64,000 nucleotides of DNA from Jejuia rubra (GTDB lineage: Bacteria; Bacteroidota; Bacteroidia; Flavobacteriales; Flavobacteriaceae), in NCBI RefSeq assembly GCF_042684665.1, contig NZ_JBHULY010000019.1, forward strand, positions 62,001-126,000. The letters are read 5' to 3'. A program made the translations under genes and the position numbers. The number at the start of each line of letters is the position of its first letter. Within the stretch, counting starts at the first letter, position 1. The notes under the pieces are model-generated. The model saw nothing but the letters and a program-made list of their open reading frames with translations, was not told the DNA's origin and did not search any database. Positions 1-8,936 of the stretch are shown in pieces.

Positions 1-2
1 GG

Positions 3-776
3 GCAATTCTATTAAATAAACGTGTAATTGATGGGAATTCTAGTGCCTTTTGGGCTGGTTTAGATAATATAGGGTGGAACTGCCTGTCAGGAACAACAAA
101 CTTTCCAACACATGATTTATTTGAATCCCCTACAACTAATGCAAGTAACCTTCAGGCCAATAACGTTACGGCAAATGCAATGGATTTGTCTTGGATAAAT
201 GGCAACGGCACATCTAGGGTTGTTGTAGCAAAGGAATTAGTTAACATGACAGCAAACAATAATTTTGAGGCCTATCCCTTGGACGGTACTGATTATACCG
301 CAGATGGGCAATATGGCTCTGGAGACAATCTTGGTGATAATAGCTTTATTATTTATAACGGAACAGGAAATTCAATCACTTTAGAAGGGCTTACCGAAGA
401 CTCAGATTATGCCATAAGAGTTTATGAATACACCAAAAACACCACTAACGGAAACAATGCGCTTTACCTTTTGGGAAACGCCGAAGAAGTTGTTGTAACA
501 ACAAAAAGTTTGGGCACAAATGAATTTTTATTGGATGAAGTAGTTCAGGTTATCCCTAATCCTGCAAAAGACGTTTTCACCATTAGAAATGAAAGTGGAC
601 AACAGTTAATTTCTGCAAGTATCACCAATGTTAATGGCAGGTTGATTAATAAAATTGATTTATCTGGAACTCCAAAAGAAAAACAAATAAATATTGAAAA
701 GTTGCAAGATGGTATGTATTTTATCAAGATTTCATCTCAGGAAGGTTATACCATAAAGAAGATTATAAAGCAATAG
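3..776 (+). CDS. Secreted protein with T9SS type A sorting domain (5' end missing)
   Basis: The frame is open from base 3 to a stop at 774-776, so this is the last 257 residues of a longer gene. The segment after about residue 45 reads like a fibronectin type III-type beta-sandwich (alternating hydrophobics, MDLSWINGNGTSR, then DYAIRVYEY near its end). The last ~75 residues form a T9SS type A C-terminal sorting domain: a VIPNPAKDVFTI start, a GRLI turn, GMYFIKI, and a final basic KKIIKQ. Such a protein would be exported by Sec, carried over the outer membrane by the type IX system, and its tail removed. The catalytic or binding part lies outside the window, so its function cannot be named. 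The ATG at 180 is internal and not the real start. A hairpin terminator follows. Confidence 0.85.
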   Translation, partial: AILLNKRVIDGNSSAFWAGLDNIGWNCLSGTTNFPTHDLFESPTTNASNLQANNVTANAMDLSWINGNGTSRVVVAKELVNMTANNNFEAYPLDGTDYTADGQYGSGDNLGDNSFIIYNGTGNSITLEGLTEDSDYAIRVYEYTKNTTNGNNALYLLGNAEEVVVTTKSLGTNEFLLDEVVQVIPNPAKDVFTIRNESGQQLISASITNVNGRLINKIDLSGTPKEKQINIEKLQDGMYFIKISSQEGYTIKKIIKQ

Positions 777-801
777 AATTGCGTTTTCATCTTTAGCAAT
801 A

Positions 802-832
802 GCTACTAAGAAACCCTTGGTAGCCTTTTATT
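802..832 (+). terminator. Intrinsic terminator after the T9SS protein
   Basis: A 9-bp stem, GCTACTAAG pairing with CTTGGTAGC through one G-U pair, with a 5-base loop, is followed by CTTTTATT. It lies 26 bases past the stop of the upstream gene and before the convergent gene at 903. Confidence 0.6.
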
Positions 833-902
833 ACAGAAAACTCATTTTGACTAAAAACAGAACTCTCTAATCGCTAGGTTGCGACATGTAACTTTATCCC
901 TT

Positions 903-2240
903 TCAATCGTTATCTACAAAAAGAGCTTTAAGCTCCTCAAAATCCATAGGTTTGGCTACAATCTTTTTATCAGAACTTAAAATAAAATAAGTCGGTGTAG
1001 CAGTAACGCCATAACTATCGCCAATTTCGTTATCCCATTTGCCCTCACCGTAAACGTGCAAAAAGTTAGGATACTCATAGGTTAGATTTTTCCAAGCATA
1101 AGGTTCGTCTTCCAAACCGATGGCAATAACCTTCAATTTTTCAGTCGCAAGGGATTTTGAAAATTCATGCAACTGCGGGATTTCTTCTAAACAGTGCGAA
1201 CATGTACTGCTCCAAAAGACCAAAACGTAATGCTCCGACCCATTTAGCTCACTCAATGTTTGGGAAGCTGTTTTTTCTTTTTCATTTGCCTCAAAAGAAA
1301 AATCTGGGGCGTCGCTTCCAATCGAAGTGTCTTTGTACAATATTAACACCCGCAACAATTCCTGATCGTTTAAATTTACGGCCAAATCCATTAGATAATT
1401 TTCGGAAATAAAATTGGCCACCGACTCCATTTTTAAATCTACCATTTGCTCCCATAAATCGGTAAACAGGGATTTTTTGATTGCCGGTGGGGCATCTTTC
1501 ATTGCCTCAACAAAGGCTACAATATTATCTTTGTAGGCGTCAGGTTCCTCTTTGCTTTGGTCTGCCATTCCAAACACGTAATTCAACATCCGCTCAGTTA
1601 AAAATTTTGAACGTTGCAACACGGCGTTATTGAAATCTACATGGTCAAAATAATGGGTTTTTAAAAGTTGGACGTAGGTTTTAGCGTCCACAACTTTTTC
1701 AGGAATAAAAAGGCTATTGGCTTTAATGAAGTGAGAAGACATGGTGCCTTTTGCCGCTTCCTCAAAGCTATTTTGGTTTTCGCGTTGGGTTTTAAAAATC
1801 GAAAGTAACGCCAAGGAATCTTTTTCGGTATTGTCGTCTCGGTAATAGCTGCCTATACTGTTGGTGATCATAAACATACTATTGGTGTAAGATTCCAATA
1901 GTTTATTCTCACGGGAAGCACTGAACTCTACACCAGTTTCAGAATTGAAAGCCAATTCAATATCCTCCTTGCCGTTATAAATAATATCAAAATTGTACTC
2001 TTCTTGTGGTAAAGCATACACCAAACGATACATTCCTTTGGTAATTGTTGAATCCAATTTAAACTCAAAATGACCATCAGCTTCAATCTTGGTATTGGTT
2101 ACGTAACTAGACACTGTTGGCTCTACCTTATAGAGCAGTACAATTTCAAATTCCCCCGCTGGGGAAAAGGTGCCTTTGATACTGTGTTGCCCAGAAAGCA
2201 CCGCAGGCAACAAAGCCAATAAAAAGATTACACGATTCAA
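903..2240 (-). CDS. TlpA/ResA-like thioredoxin-fold protein with DUF4369-like N-terminus
   Basis: 445 residues. A signal peptide (MNRVIFLLALLPAVLSG) is followed by a beta-rich N-terminal part resembling the DUF4369 domain that often precedes thioredoxin domains in Bacteroidota, then a helical middle region, and a C-terminal thioredoxin domain from about residue 305. The redox motif is WSSTCSHC with cysteines 347 and 350, and the cis-proline loop is TATPTYF. It probably acts in the periplasm as a thiol-disulfide oxidoreductase; its partner is unknown. It starts 34 bases after the stop of mfd on the same strand with no promoter visible between them, so it may be read from the mfd transcript. 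The family assignment is firm and the specific role is inferred. Confidence 0.85.
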   Translation of the reverse strand: MNRVIFLLALLPAVLSGQHSIKGTFSPAGEFEIVLLYKVEPTVSSYVTNTKIEADGHFEFKLDSTITKGMYRLVYALPQEEYNFDIIYNGKEDIELAFNSETGVEFSASRENKLLESYTNSMFMITNSIGSYYRDDNTEKDSLALLSIFKTQRENQNSFEEAAKGTMSSHFIKANSLFIPEKVVDAKTYVQLLKTHYFDHVDFNNAVLQRSKFLTERMLNYVFGMADQSKEEPDAYKDNIVAFVEAMKDAPPAIKKSLFTDLWEQMVDLKMESVANFISENYLMDLAVNLNDQELLRVLILYKDTSIGSDAPDFSFEANEKEKTASQTLSELNGSEHYVLVFWSSTCSHCLEEIPQLHEFSKSLATEKLKVIAIGLEDEPYAWKNLTYEYPNFLHVYGEGKWDNEIGDSYGVTATPTYFILSSDKKIVAKPMDFEELKALFVDND

Positions 2241-2274
2241 TTATTAATGTGTTTTTAAATTCATAAATCAACAA

Positions 2275-5200
2275 TTACGCCACAATAGGCTGCAAAGCTT
2301 CCAAAGCATGTTTTACAGTGGAAATCTGCTCAAACGTCAATAACAATCTCAATCCAGCACGGGTTTGTTTTTCTTTCATTTTACAAACATTGGGATGCGT
2401 TTGAACATATTGCAACACCTTGGTAAAATTAGGGCTTTGATAAAAACTACTTTGCTGATCGCTGATAAAATAACCAATTAATTTTCCTTTTTTCATTACC
2501 ACCTTTTCAAACCCAATTTTAACGGCCAACCACTTAATTTGGACACTGTTTAATAAATCCGTCACTTGAGATGGCAGTTCCCCAAAACGGTCCATCAATT
2601 CTACTTTAAATTTGTCCAGTTCTTCTTCAGTTTTTATGTTATTCAACTGGGTGTACAAATTTAACCGTTCTGCGATATTATTCACATAATTATCTGGAAA
2701 TAAGAGTTCAAAATCCGTGTCGATTGTGACGTCTTTTACATAAACCTTATCCTCACCATCGTCTTTGTACAAATCCTTAAACTCGTTTTCCTTCAATTCT
2801 TCGATAGCTTCATTTAGAATTTTTTGATAGGTATCAAATCCTATTTCGTTAATAAAGCCACTTTGCTCACCTCCCAGCAAATCGCCGGCACCGCGGATTT
2901 CCAAATCCTTCATGGCGATATTGAAGCCGCTGCCCAGCTCAGTAAATTGCTCCAAGGCAGTAATTCGCTTTCGGGCATCCTCAGTCATGACAGCGTACTC
3001 AGGTGTTATAAAATAACAAAACGCTTTTTTATTGCTTCGCCCCACCCTACCACGCATTTGGTGCAAATCGCTCAAGCCAAAATTGTTGGCGTTATTAATA
3101 AAAATGGTATTTGCATTGGGGACGTCCAAACCACTTTCCACAATTGTGGTACTTACTAAAACATCAAAACCACCGTCCATAAACTGCAACATCAGTTGCT
3201 CCAATTTACGTCCTTCCATCTGCCCGTGGCCAATGCCAATTTTTGCGTCCGGTACCAAACGTTGTAGCAACCCAGCTACTTCCTTAATATTTTCAATACG
3301 GTTATGAATGAAAAAAACTTGACCCCCACGCTGGATTTCATAGCTGATGGCATCACGAATGGTTTCTTCATTAAATCGAATGACGTGGCTTTCAATCGGG
3401 TATCGGTTTGGGGGCGGCGTGGTAATCACAGATAAATCACGGGCGGCCATTAAACTAAACTGTAAGGTTCTAGGAATGGGAGTAGCTGTAAGCGTCAATA
3501 CATCCACATTTTCCTTAAGAGTTTTTAGCTTTTCTTTTACGGCAACACCAAATTTTTGTTCTTCGTCTACAATCAATAAACCTAAATCTTTGAACTTCAC
3601 ATTTTTGTTTACCAATTGGTGCGTCCCTATGATGATATCCACTTTCCCCTGCTCCAAAGCTTCCAAAGTTTCACGTTTTTGCTTTGCGGTTCTAAAACGG
3701 TTTAGATAGTCCACCACAACGGGAAAATCCTTAAGGCGTTGTTTGAATGTCCTGGAATGTTGATAGGCCAAAATGGTCGTCGGCACCAAAACGGCCACCT
3801 GCTTGCCATTATCCACTGCCTTGAACGCGGCCCTAATGGCTACTTCGGTTTTCCCAAAGCCAACATCACCGCACACTAGCCTGTCCATTGGGCGCTCACT
3901 TTCCATATCGGCTTTAATATCCGCCGTTGCGGTACTCTGGTCTGGCGTGTCCTCATAAATAAATGAAGCTTCCAACTCGTGTTGCATATAGCTATCGGGG
4001 TTGTACTGAAACCCTTTTTGGGTTTTCCGCTTTGCATATAACTTTATGAGATTGAACGCAATATGCTTAACCCGTGCCTTGGTTTTCTGCTTGAGTTTTT
4101 TCCATGCACTGCTCCCTAGTTTATATATTTTAGGCGGTTTGCCGTCCTTGCCATTAAACTTGGTAATTTTATGAAGCGAATGGATGCTCAAATAAAGCAC
4201 GTCCCGTTCACCATAAATCAGTTTGATAGCCTCTTGTTTTTTACCCTCAACATCTATTTTTTGAAGCCCCCCAAAGCGGCCGACACCATGATCGATATGG
4301 GTAACATAATCCCCAATGTCCAGATTGGTGAGTTCCTTTAAAGTGATGGCCTGTTTTTTGGCATAGCCGTTCTTTAGATGAAACTTCTGGTAACGTTCAA
4401 AAATCTGATGGTCGGTATAGCAAACGATTTTATTATCATGATCTATAAACCCTTGGTACAATGAAAGAATTACCGTTTGATAGTCCTTCACATCCAATTG
4501 GGCATCATCAAATATATCATGGAAACGTTTGGCTTGCTGTTCGCTAACGCAGGCGATATAGTTGGTGTAGCCTTTATCATGATTTGCGTTTAAGTCTTCA
4601 ATCAACAGATTGAATTGCTTGTTGAATGCGGGTTGGGGTGTGGTGTTGAAGGTGATCGCTTCGTTATGAGATCCTGAAACAAGTTCAGGATGACAAAAGA
4701 CACTATGAGTCCCAAATTCCACAATTGAAAAATCAAGCAATTGCTTTTTCAATAATTCAGAATTGCAAAACAATTCGTGAGGTGCAGCATGTTTAATATC
4801 TTCTGATAAGGCTTTGAATGCTTCTTCGGCTTTGGCATAAAAATCATCAATTCGCGAAAAGAGTAAATCTGTATTTTTTAATCCAATTACTGTTTTTTGC
4901 GCGATGTACCTCAAAAAGCTTTGTCGCTTTTCTTCTATCAATTTATTGGCCACATTGGGTATAATATTGATTTTTTTAACCTGCTCTACCGACAGTTGGC
5001 TTTCAACATCGAAAGTCCTAATAGAGTCCACTTCATCACCAAAAAATTCAATACGATACGGCTCGTCATGCGAAAAGGAAAAGACATCCACAATCCCCCC
5101 ACGCACTGAAAACTCACCAGGTTCGGTAACAAAATCCACCCTTTTGAACTTATAATCAAATAGGACTTCATTAACAAAATCGATAGACAGTTTGTCGTTT

Positions 5201-5640
5201 AGGCCTATCTTAAGTGTGTTGCGCTCCAGTTCCTTTCGAGTGACGACCTGCTCAAACAGGGCGTCAGGATAAGTAACTATAATTGCTGGTTTCTTTTGGG
5301 AGTTGATGCGGTTAAGCACTTCGGCACGCAACAGGACATTGGCATTGTCTGTCTCTTCGATATCGTACGGCCTTCGATAGCTCCCCGGATAGAACAGCAC
5401 ATCCTTATCACTTAAAAGTTGCTCTAAATCATTAAGGTAATGTGCCGCTTCTTCTTTATCGTTAAATACTAAAAGAAATGGCTTTTGAGCTTCTCTAAAA
5501 ATACTTGAAATTACAAATGAAAAAGAAGAGCCGACGAACCCTTTGAGATGTGTTTTGGCTTGGGCTTGGGCAATAGTATTTCGCAGATTTTGCGTTTGCA
5601 AAGCCTGTTCATAGGTTTGAGAGATATGGGATTTACTCAC
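2275..5640 (-). CDS. mfd: Transcription-repair coupling factor Mfd
   Basis: 1121 residues, starting at a GTG. Mfd binds RNA polymerase stalled at a DNA lesion, pushes it off with its ATP-driven translocase, and recruits UvrA. Domains in order: a UvrB-like N-terminal region (to about 300), a degenerate region (about 300-400), the CarD-like RNA polymerase interaction domain (IGDYVTHIDHGVGRFGG, about 430-500), the RecG-like helicase core with Walker A GDVGFGKTE (about 590), DEEQ (about 690), GRVGRSNKKAFCYF, and the C-terminal TRCF domain. About residues 315-325 are encoded by a dispersed palindromic repeat giving HPELVSGSH in a poorly conserved linker. That is an odd in-frame insertion, and the gene stays open through it. 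A TACTTTTG promoter box lies 18 bases upstream of the start. Confidence 0.97.
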   Translation of the reverse strand: MSKSHISQTYEQALQTQNLRNTIAQAQAKTHLKGFVGSSFSFVISSIFREAQKPFLLVFNDKEEAAHYLNDLEQLLSDKDVLFYPGSYRRPYDIEETDNANVLLRAEVLNRINSQKKPAIIVTYPDALFEQVVTRKELERNTLKIGLNDKLSIDFVNEVLFDYKFKRVDFVTEPGEFSVRGGIVDVFSFSHDEPYRIEFFGDEVDSIRTFDVESQLSVEQVKKINIIPNVANKLIEEKRQSFLRYIAQKTVIGLKNTDLLFSRIDDFYAKAEEAFKALSEDIKHAAPHELFCNSELLKKQLLDFSIVEFGTHSVFCHPELVSGSHNEAITFNTTPQPAFNKQFNLLIEDLNANHDKGYTNYIACVSEQQAKRFHDIFDDAQLDVKDYQTVILSLYQGFIDHDNKIVCYTDHQIFERYQKFHLKNGYAKKQAITLKELTNLDIGDYVTHIDHGVGRFGGLQKIDVEGKKQEAIKLIYGERDVLYLSIHSLHKITKFNGKDGKPPKIYKLGSSAWKKLKQKTKARVKHIAFNLIKLYAKRKTQKGFQYNPDSYMQHELEASFIYEDTPDQSTATADIKADMESERPMDRLVCGDVGFGKTEVAIRAAFKAVDNGKQVAVLVPTTILAYQHSRTFKQRLKDFPVVVDYLNRFRTAKQKRETLEALEQGKVDIIIGTHQLVNKNVKFKDLGLLIVDEEQKFGVAVKEKLKTLKENVDVLTLTATPIPRTLQFSLMAARDLSVITTPPPNRYPIESHVIRFNEETIRDAISYEIQRGGQVFFIHNRIENIKEVAGLLQRLVPDAKIGIGHGQMEGRKLEQLMLQFMDGGFDVLVSTTIVESGLDVPNANTIFINNANNFGLSDLHQMRGRVGRSNKKAFCYFITPEYAVMTEDARKRITALEQFTELGSGFNIAMKDLEIRGAGDLLGGEQSGFINEIGFDTYQKILNEAIEELKENEFKDLYKDDGEDKVYVKDVTIDTDFELLFPDNYVNNIAERLNLYTQLNNIKTEEELDKFKVELMDRFGELPSQVTDLLNSVQIKWLAVKIGFEKVVMKKGKLIGYFISDQQSSFYQSPNFTKVLQYVQTHPNVCKMKEKQTRAGLRLLLTFEQISTVKHALEALQPIVA
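4667..4696 (-). repeat. Dispersed palindromic repeat (HPELVSGS type) inside mfd
   Basis: On the minus strand this reads TGTCATCCTGAAC-TTG-TTTCAGGATCTCA, a hairpin with stem ATCCTGAA / TTTCAGGAT. Related hairpins occur between genes at 19574-19602 and 19627-19653. Here the element is in frame and translates as CHPELVSGSHN. The same translated string is widely recalled from proteins and spurious ORFs of many genomes; its function, if any, is not known to me. Confidence 0.85.
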
Positions 5641-5658
5641 CTATTGTGTTTTGTGGTG

Positions 5659-5666
5659 CAAAAGTA
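5659..5666 (-). promoter_or_regulatory. Promoter -7 box for mfd
   Basis: TACTTTTG on the minus strand matches the Bacteroidota -7 consensus TAnnTTTG. A TTT sits 19 bases upstream in place of TTG. The box ends 18 bases before the GTG start, so the leader should be short. Confidence 0.6.
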
Positions 5667-5702
5667 CATGAATTTTTTCATTTGAAAACTGAGAGATGAT
5701 AA

Positions 5703-5765
5703 ATGAAAAAATTAAACGCACTAGTGAAGCGTATGTCTGCGGATGAAGCCAAGGTTATGATGTAA
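5703..5765 (+). CDS. Possible 20-residue small protein upstream of mfd
   Basis: A 20-codon frame, MKKLNALVKRMSADEAKVMM, lies divergently between mfd and the end of the next gene. GAGAG stands 8-12 bases before the ATG as a weak ribosome binding site. The peptide is basic, could form an amphipathic helix, and uses codons typical of the neighbouring genes. I do not recognise it. It could equally be chance or the remnant of a longer gene. Confidence 0.25.
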   Translation: MKKLNALVKRMSADEAKVMM

Positions 5766-5803
5766 GTATAAATTTACAAATGTATAAGAGAAGGGGAAAT
5801 ATA

Positions 5804-8653
5804 CTATCTTTTCAGTGTAATATGGCCTGTTATTTTTCTCCCTTCAACCACAATTACGTACCAGTAGTCACCTGTAGGAAGCAGTTGGTTTTTAAATGTG
5901 CCATCCCATTCAAATGGCGTGTTTGCAACATTTTTTAACAACTTTCCATAACGATCAAAAACAGAAACTTGAAAACTGCCGAACTCTTCAATACCCTGAA
6001 GGCTGAAGGTATCATGATAGCCATCATTATTTGGAGTGAAGAATTTTGGCACGAAAAAATGCAACCATTCTGTGGTGACAGTTCCATCACAAAATTCATT
6101 TTTGACATGAATGGTATAAGGCCCTCCTTCGACGTTATAAAACACATTATCGGTCTGAAAATTTCTGCCGTCAAGTGAATACAGAAGATTGCTGTTTTCT
6201 CCGGGAGAGACTACTATGTCATTGCCGTCAGAATATACCTTTTCAATTTCTGGTTCTTCCAAAAATGTGACATCAAAGAATGTGGTTTCAAAAACACAAT
6301 CTTTACTGTTCGACACCTCTACGAAAAAACTGCCTGATTTGTCAATTGGTATCGCGTCAGTTTGCGCTCCAGTACTCCACAAGTAAGTAGGATTTGGAAT
6401 TGTTGTATTTGCAAAAAGAACCGGGGTGTCAGTGGCGCATAAAATAATATCTTCTTCAAAAAAACCTTCGGTCTTGGTTCCTGAAACGGCCCAACTACAC
6501 GTTACATCATCAAAAATAGTTGTTTGCCAGCATTCCAAAGTAGGAGGTAAGGGTTTTGTTCCAGCTATCTCCCACTCACACGTAACATTATTAAAGGTTA
6601 TAACTTCCCAGCATTCCTGTGCCACGGGCTTATCGGGTTGAAGTCCGGAAACCTGCCAAGCGCATTGGTCAGAATCAAAAGCCGCCGTTTCCCAACATTC
6701 TAAAGCTGGTGCCTCGGGTTTGGTTCCCAAAATATCCCATTCGCAAGAGCTATTATTAAATTCAGTGGTTTCCCAACATTCCAAAATGGGTGGTTCTGGT
6801 TTATCACCAGAAACATCCCATGAGCAGTTTGTATGATTGAAGGTCGCTGTTTCCCAACATTCCATGTCAGGTAAGTCAGGCTGTTCACCTTGGACATCCC
6901 AAACACAGGTTGCTTCATTAAAAGTAGTGGTCTGCCAGCAATTGAGAATGGGCTGATGTGGCTTAGTACCGGAAACATCCCACGAACAAGAGGTGTCATT
7001 AAAAACCGCAGATTCCCAGCATTCCAGTGACGGCTGCACAGGTTGTGTTCCAAATACTTCCCAAATGCAAGTAGTATCATTAAACGCAGTGGTTTCCCAA
7101 CAGTTAATGACGGGTTGGTCAGGGTGAGTTCCCACAACATCCCATGAGCACGTGGAATTATTAAAAATAGCAGACTCCCAACATTCCATTACTGGCTGTG
7201 CGGGCTGTTCTCCAGTCACCTCCCATATACAAGTTGCGTTATTAAAAGAGGCTATTTCCCAACAATCAATAACAGGTCGGTCAGGTTGGCTTCCTGTGAC
7301 CTCCCAAGAACAGGAAGTAGTATTGAAATTTGCGGATTCCCAGCACTCCAAATCTGGCTGAGGGGGTTGGCTTCCCTTGACTTCCCAAACACAAGTAGTA
7401 GCATTGAAAGTTGCACTTTCCCAACAATCTATTACTGGTTGGGTCGGACGAGTACCTGTTACGTCCCAAGAGCAAGTTGAGGAGTTAAAACTAGCGGACT
7501 CATAACATTGCAGTAATGGCTTTGGTGGTTGGGATCCGGTTACCTCCCATAAACATGTGGCACTATTAAAAGTGGCAGTCTGCCAACAATCAATAGCGGG
7601 TTTCTCAGGCTTACTTCCTGTTATCTCCCACGAACAGGTTGTGTCATTAAAACTAGCTGACTCCCAACATTCCAAAACGGGTTTTGGCGGGGCACCAATA
7701 ATCTCAACCTCAAAAACATCCGAAATTGTGTAACATTTGTCGTTGGACAAATTGCTTTCTACCTCGGCAACTTTGGTTCTGTAAAATGTGCTTGAGTTAA
7801 TACCAGAAACACTAACTGATTGATTGTTTGCTCCAGGAATATCGATCCAGTTTATACCATCATTACTTTTCTGCCATTGATAAAAATGAGAGCTATAAAC
7901 TGAACCATCAGAATTTGCACTTATAATAGTGGCATAGGGTATTTGAGAACTGCAAACGGAAATTCTGTTATTTACTCCGTCTGAAATACTGGTGATATCC
8001 CCACAGGCTTTAAACTCAATATCATCAAGAGCCAAATCATTACCAAAACCTTTTTCTCCATTATTAATAATCTTTAAAACGATTGAAGTTTGCCCTGGAA
8101 ACGTTTGAAAAACAAGACCATATTCTCTCCAAACAGGAGCAATGGTTGAGTGTATGTCACCTGTATTTCCTGAAGCTAAAAGATTCGTCTCCGTATCATC
8201 CCAGACCTGAAACGTTACGTTAACAGGTATAGGGACCAAACTGGTACTCGCATTTAAAGGCACGAGGTTAAGCATCCATGACGAAAACTCGTAAGTGGTT
8301 TTTTCACATAACCCCGATACTGGGACTCTAATAAACTCCCCTAATTTATTATCAGCATTTACCAGCATAGAACGACCATTAACATCATTTGGTGTATGGT
8401 CCTCGACGTCAAACCATGTAAAATACCTTGTAAAACTTGATAAAGTATAAAACCCGTCCAAAGGCCTACCGTTGGCATAAGCATATGTAGTAGTGCCTGA
8501 TGACAAAATCGCATTGTCAACTCCTGTACCAAAATCCTCCTTATAGATTGGGTCGCCCGAACTTCCTGAGCAAAACCCCAATTGAGCATTTAAATGGGTT
8601 GGTAATTGAAATATTAGAATGAGGGATAATATATTGGTATATCGCCTAAGCAC
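5804..8653 (-). CDS. T9SS type B protein with 15 copies of a 27-residue two-cysteine repeat
   Basis: 949 residues, starting at GTG, with a signal peptide (LSLILIFQLPTHLNAQ). The mature N-terminus (QLGFCSGSSGDPIY) leads into a carbohydrate-binding-like beta-sandwich of about 200 residues (ALDDIEFKACGD at its end), then an Ig-like domain (FYQWQKSNDGINW). From about residue 325 come 15 tandem 27-residue repeats of the form P-x-x-E-C-W-E-x-A-x-F-N-x-x-x-C-S-W-x-V-x-G. The end is a gliding motility-associated type B sorting domain (KFFTPNNDGYHDTF to GHITLKR), which targets the protein through T9SS, often to the cell surface. The two cysteines 11 residues apart in each repeat probably pair in the oxidising outside environment. 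A paralogue with 8 repeats lies at 11285-13603. It is probably a surface adhesin or structural protein, but the ligand is unknown. Confidence 0.85.
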   Translation of the reverse strand: MLRRYTNILSLILIFQLPTHLNAQLGFCSGSSGDPIYKEDFGTGVDNAILSSGTTTYAYANGRPLDGFYTLSSFTRYFTWFDVEDHTPNDVNGRSMLVNADNKLGEFIRVPVSGLCEKTTYEFSSWMLNLVPLNASTSLVPIPVNVTFQVWDDTETNLLASGNTGDIHSTIAPVWREYGLVFQTFPGQTSIVLKIINNGEKGFGNDLALDDIEFKACGDITSISDGVNNRISVCSSQIPYATIISANSDGSVYSSHFYQWQKSNDGINWIDIPGANNQSVSVSGINSSTFYRTKVAEVESNLSNDKCYTISDVFEVEIIGAPPKPVLECWESASFNDTTCSWEITGSKPEKPAIDCWQTATFNSATCLWEVTGSQPPKPLLQCYESASFNSSTCSWDVTGTRPTQPVIDCWESATFNATTCVWEVKGSQPPQPDLECWESANFNTTSCSWEVTGSQPDRPVIDCWEIASFNNATCIWEVTGEQPAQPVMECWESAIFNNSTCSWDVVGTHPDQPVINCWETTAFNDTTCIWEVFGTQPVQPSLECWESAVFNDTSCSWDVSGTKPHQPILNCWQTTTFNEATCVWDVQGEQPDLPDMECWETATFNHTNCSWDVSGDKPEPPILECWETTEFNNSSCEWDILGTKPEAPALECWETAAFDSDQCAWQVSGLQPDKPVAQECWEVITFNNVTCEWEIAGTKPLPPTLECWQTTIFDDVTCSWAVSGTKTEGFFEEDIILCATDTPVLFANTTIPNPTYLWSTGAQTDAIPIDKSGSFFVEVSNSKDCVFETTFFDVTFLEEPEIEKVYSDGNDIVVSPGENSNLLYSLDGRNFQTDNVFYNVEGGPYTIHVKNEFCDGTVTTEWLHFFVPKFFTPNNDGYHDTFSLQGIEEFGSFQVSVFDRYGKLLKNVANTPFEWDGTFKNQLLPTGDYWYVIVVEGRKITGHITLKR
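6466..7683 (-). repeat. Coding tandem array, 15 x 81 bp
   Basis: Fifteen units of 81 bp (one of 84 bp) encode the CWE...CSW repeats. In the first ten or so units, odd copies carry ECWES/CSW and even copies carry DCW or NCW with C(L/V/I)W, so the array seems to have grown by duplication of a 162-bp double unit. Boundaries are approximate. Confidence 0.85.
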
Positions 8654-8936
8654 GTAATTTTTCCTATATTCAGTTTTAGTTTTAAATTTATTGGGATAGC
8701 TATATTAACAAAAAGTTAAGGTTTTGAAAGATGAAATCGGAGGAACTGCTAAAACATTCGATACACCGACAATTTGCCCTTTAAATTCATATTTTAAAAT
8801 GCTATCAGTACTGAACAAGGTACTTTTGCTATATTGGAGAGTAGAGTCAATATAGTGATGTATCAACTGAATATGGACAATATTAAAATTGTCTTAAATT
8901 ACATCTATATGGTCACTTCAAGAGTATATATTTTAA

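Noticed and set aside
6700..7480. Several 64-146-codon frames on both strands
   Set aside because: All are shadows of the 15-unit array in the 949-residue protein, with repeated SQHS- or CWN-type words and no independent start signals.
6466..7683. Regular tandem repeats that might be a CRISPR array
   Set aside because: The units are contiguous 81-bp coding repeats without spacers, in frame within a signal-peptide protein. The 366-369-bp array at 31120-32971 is rejected for the same reason.
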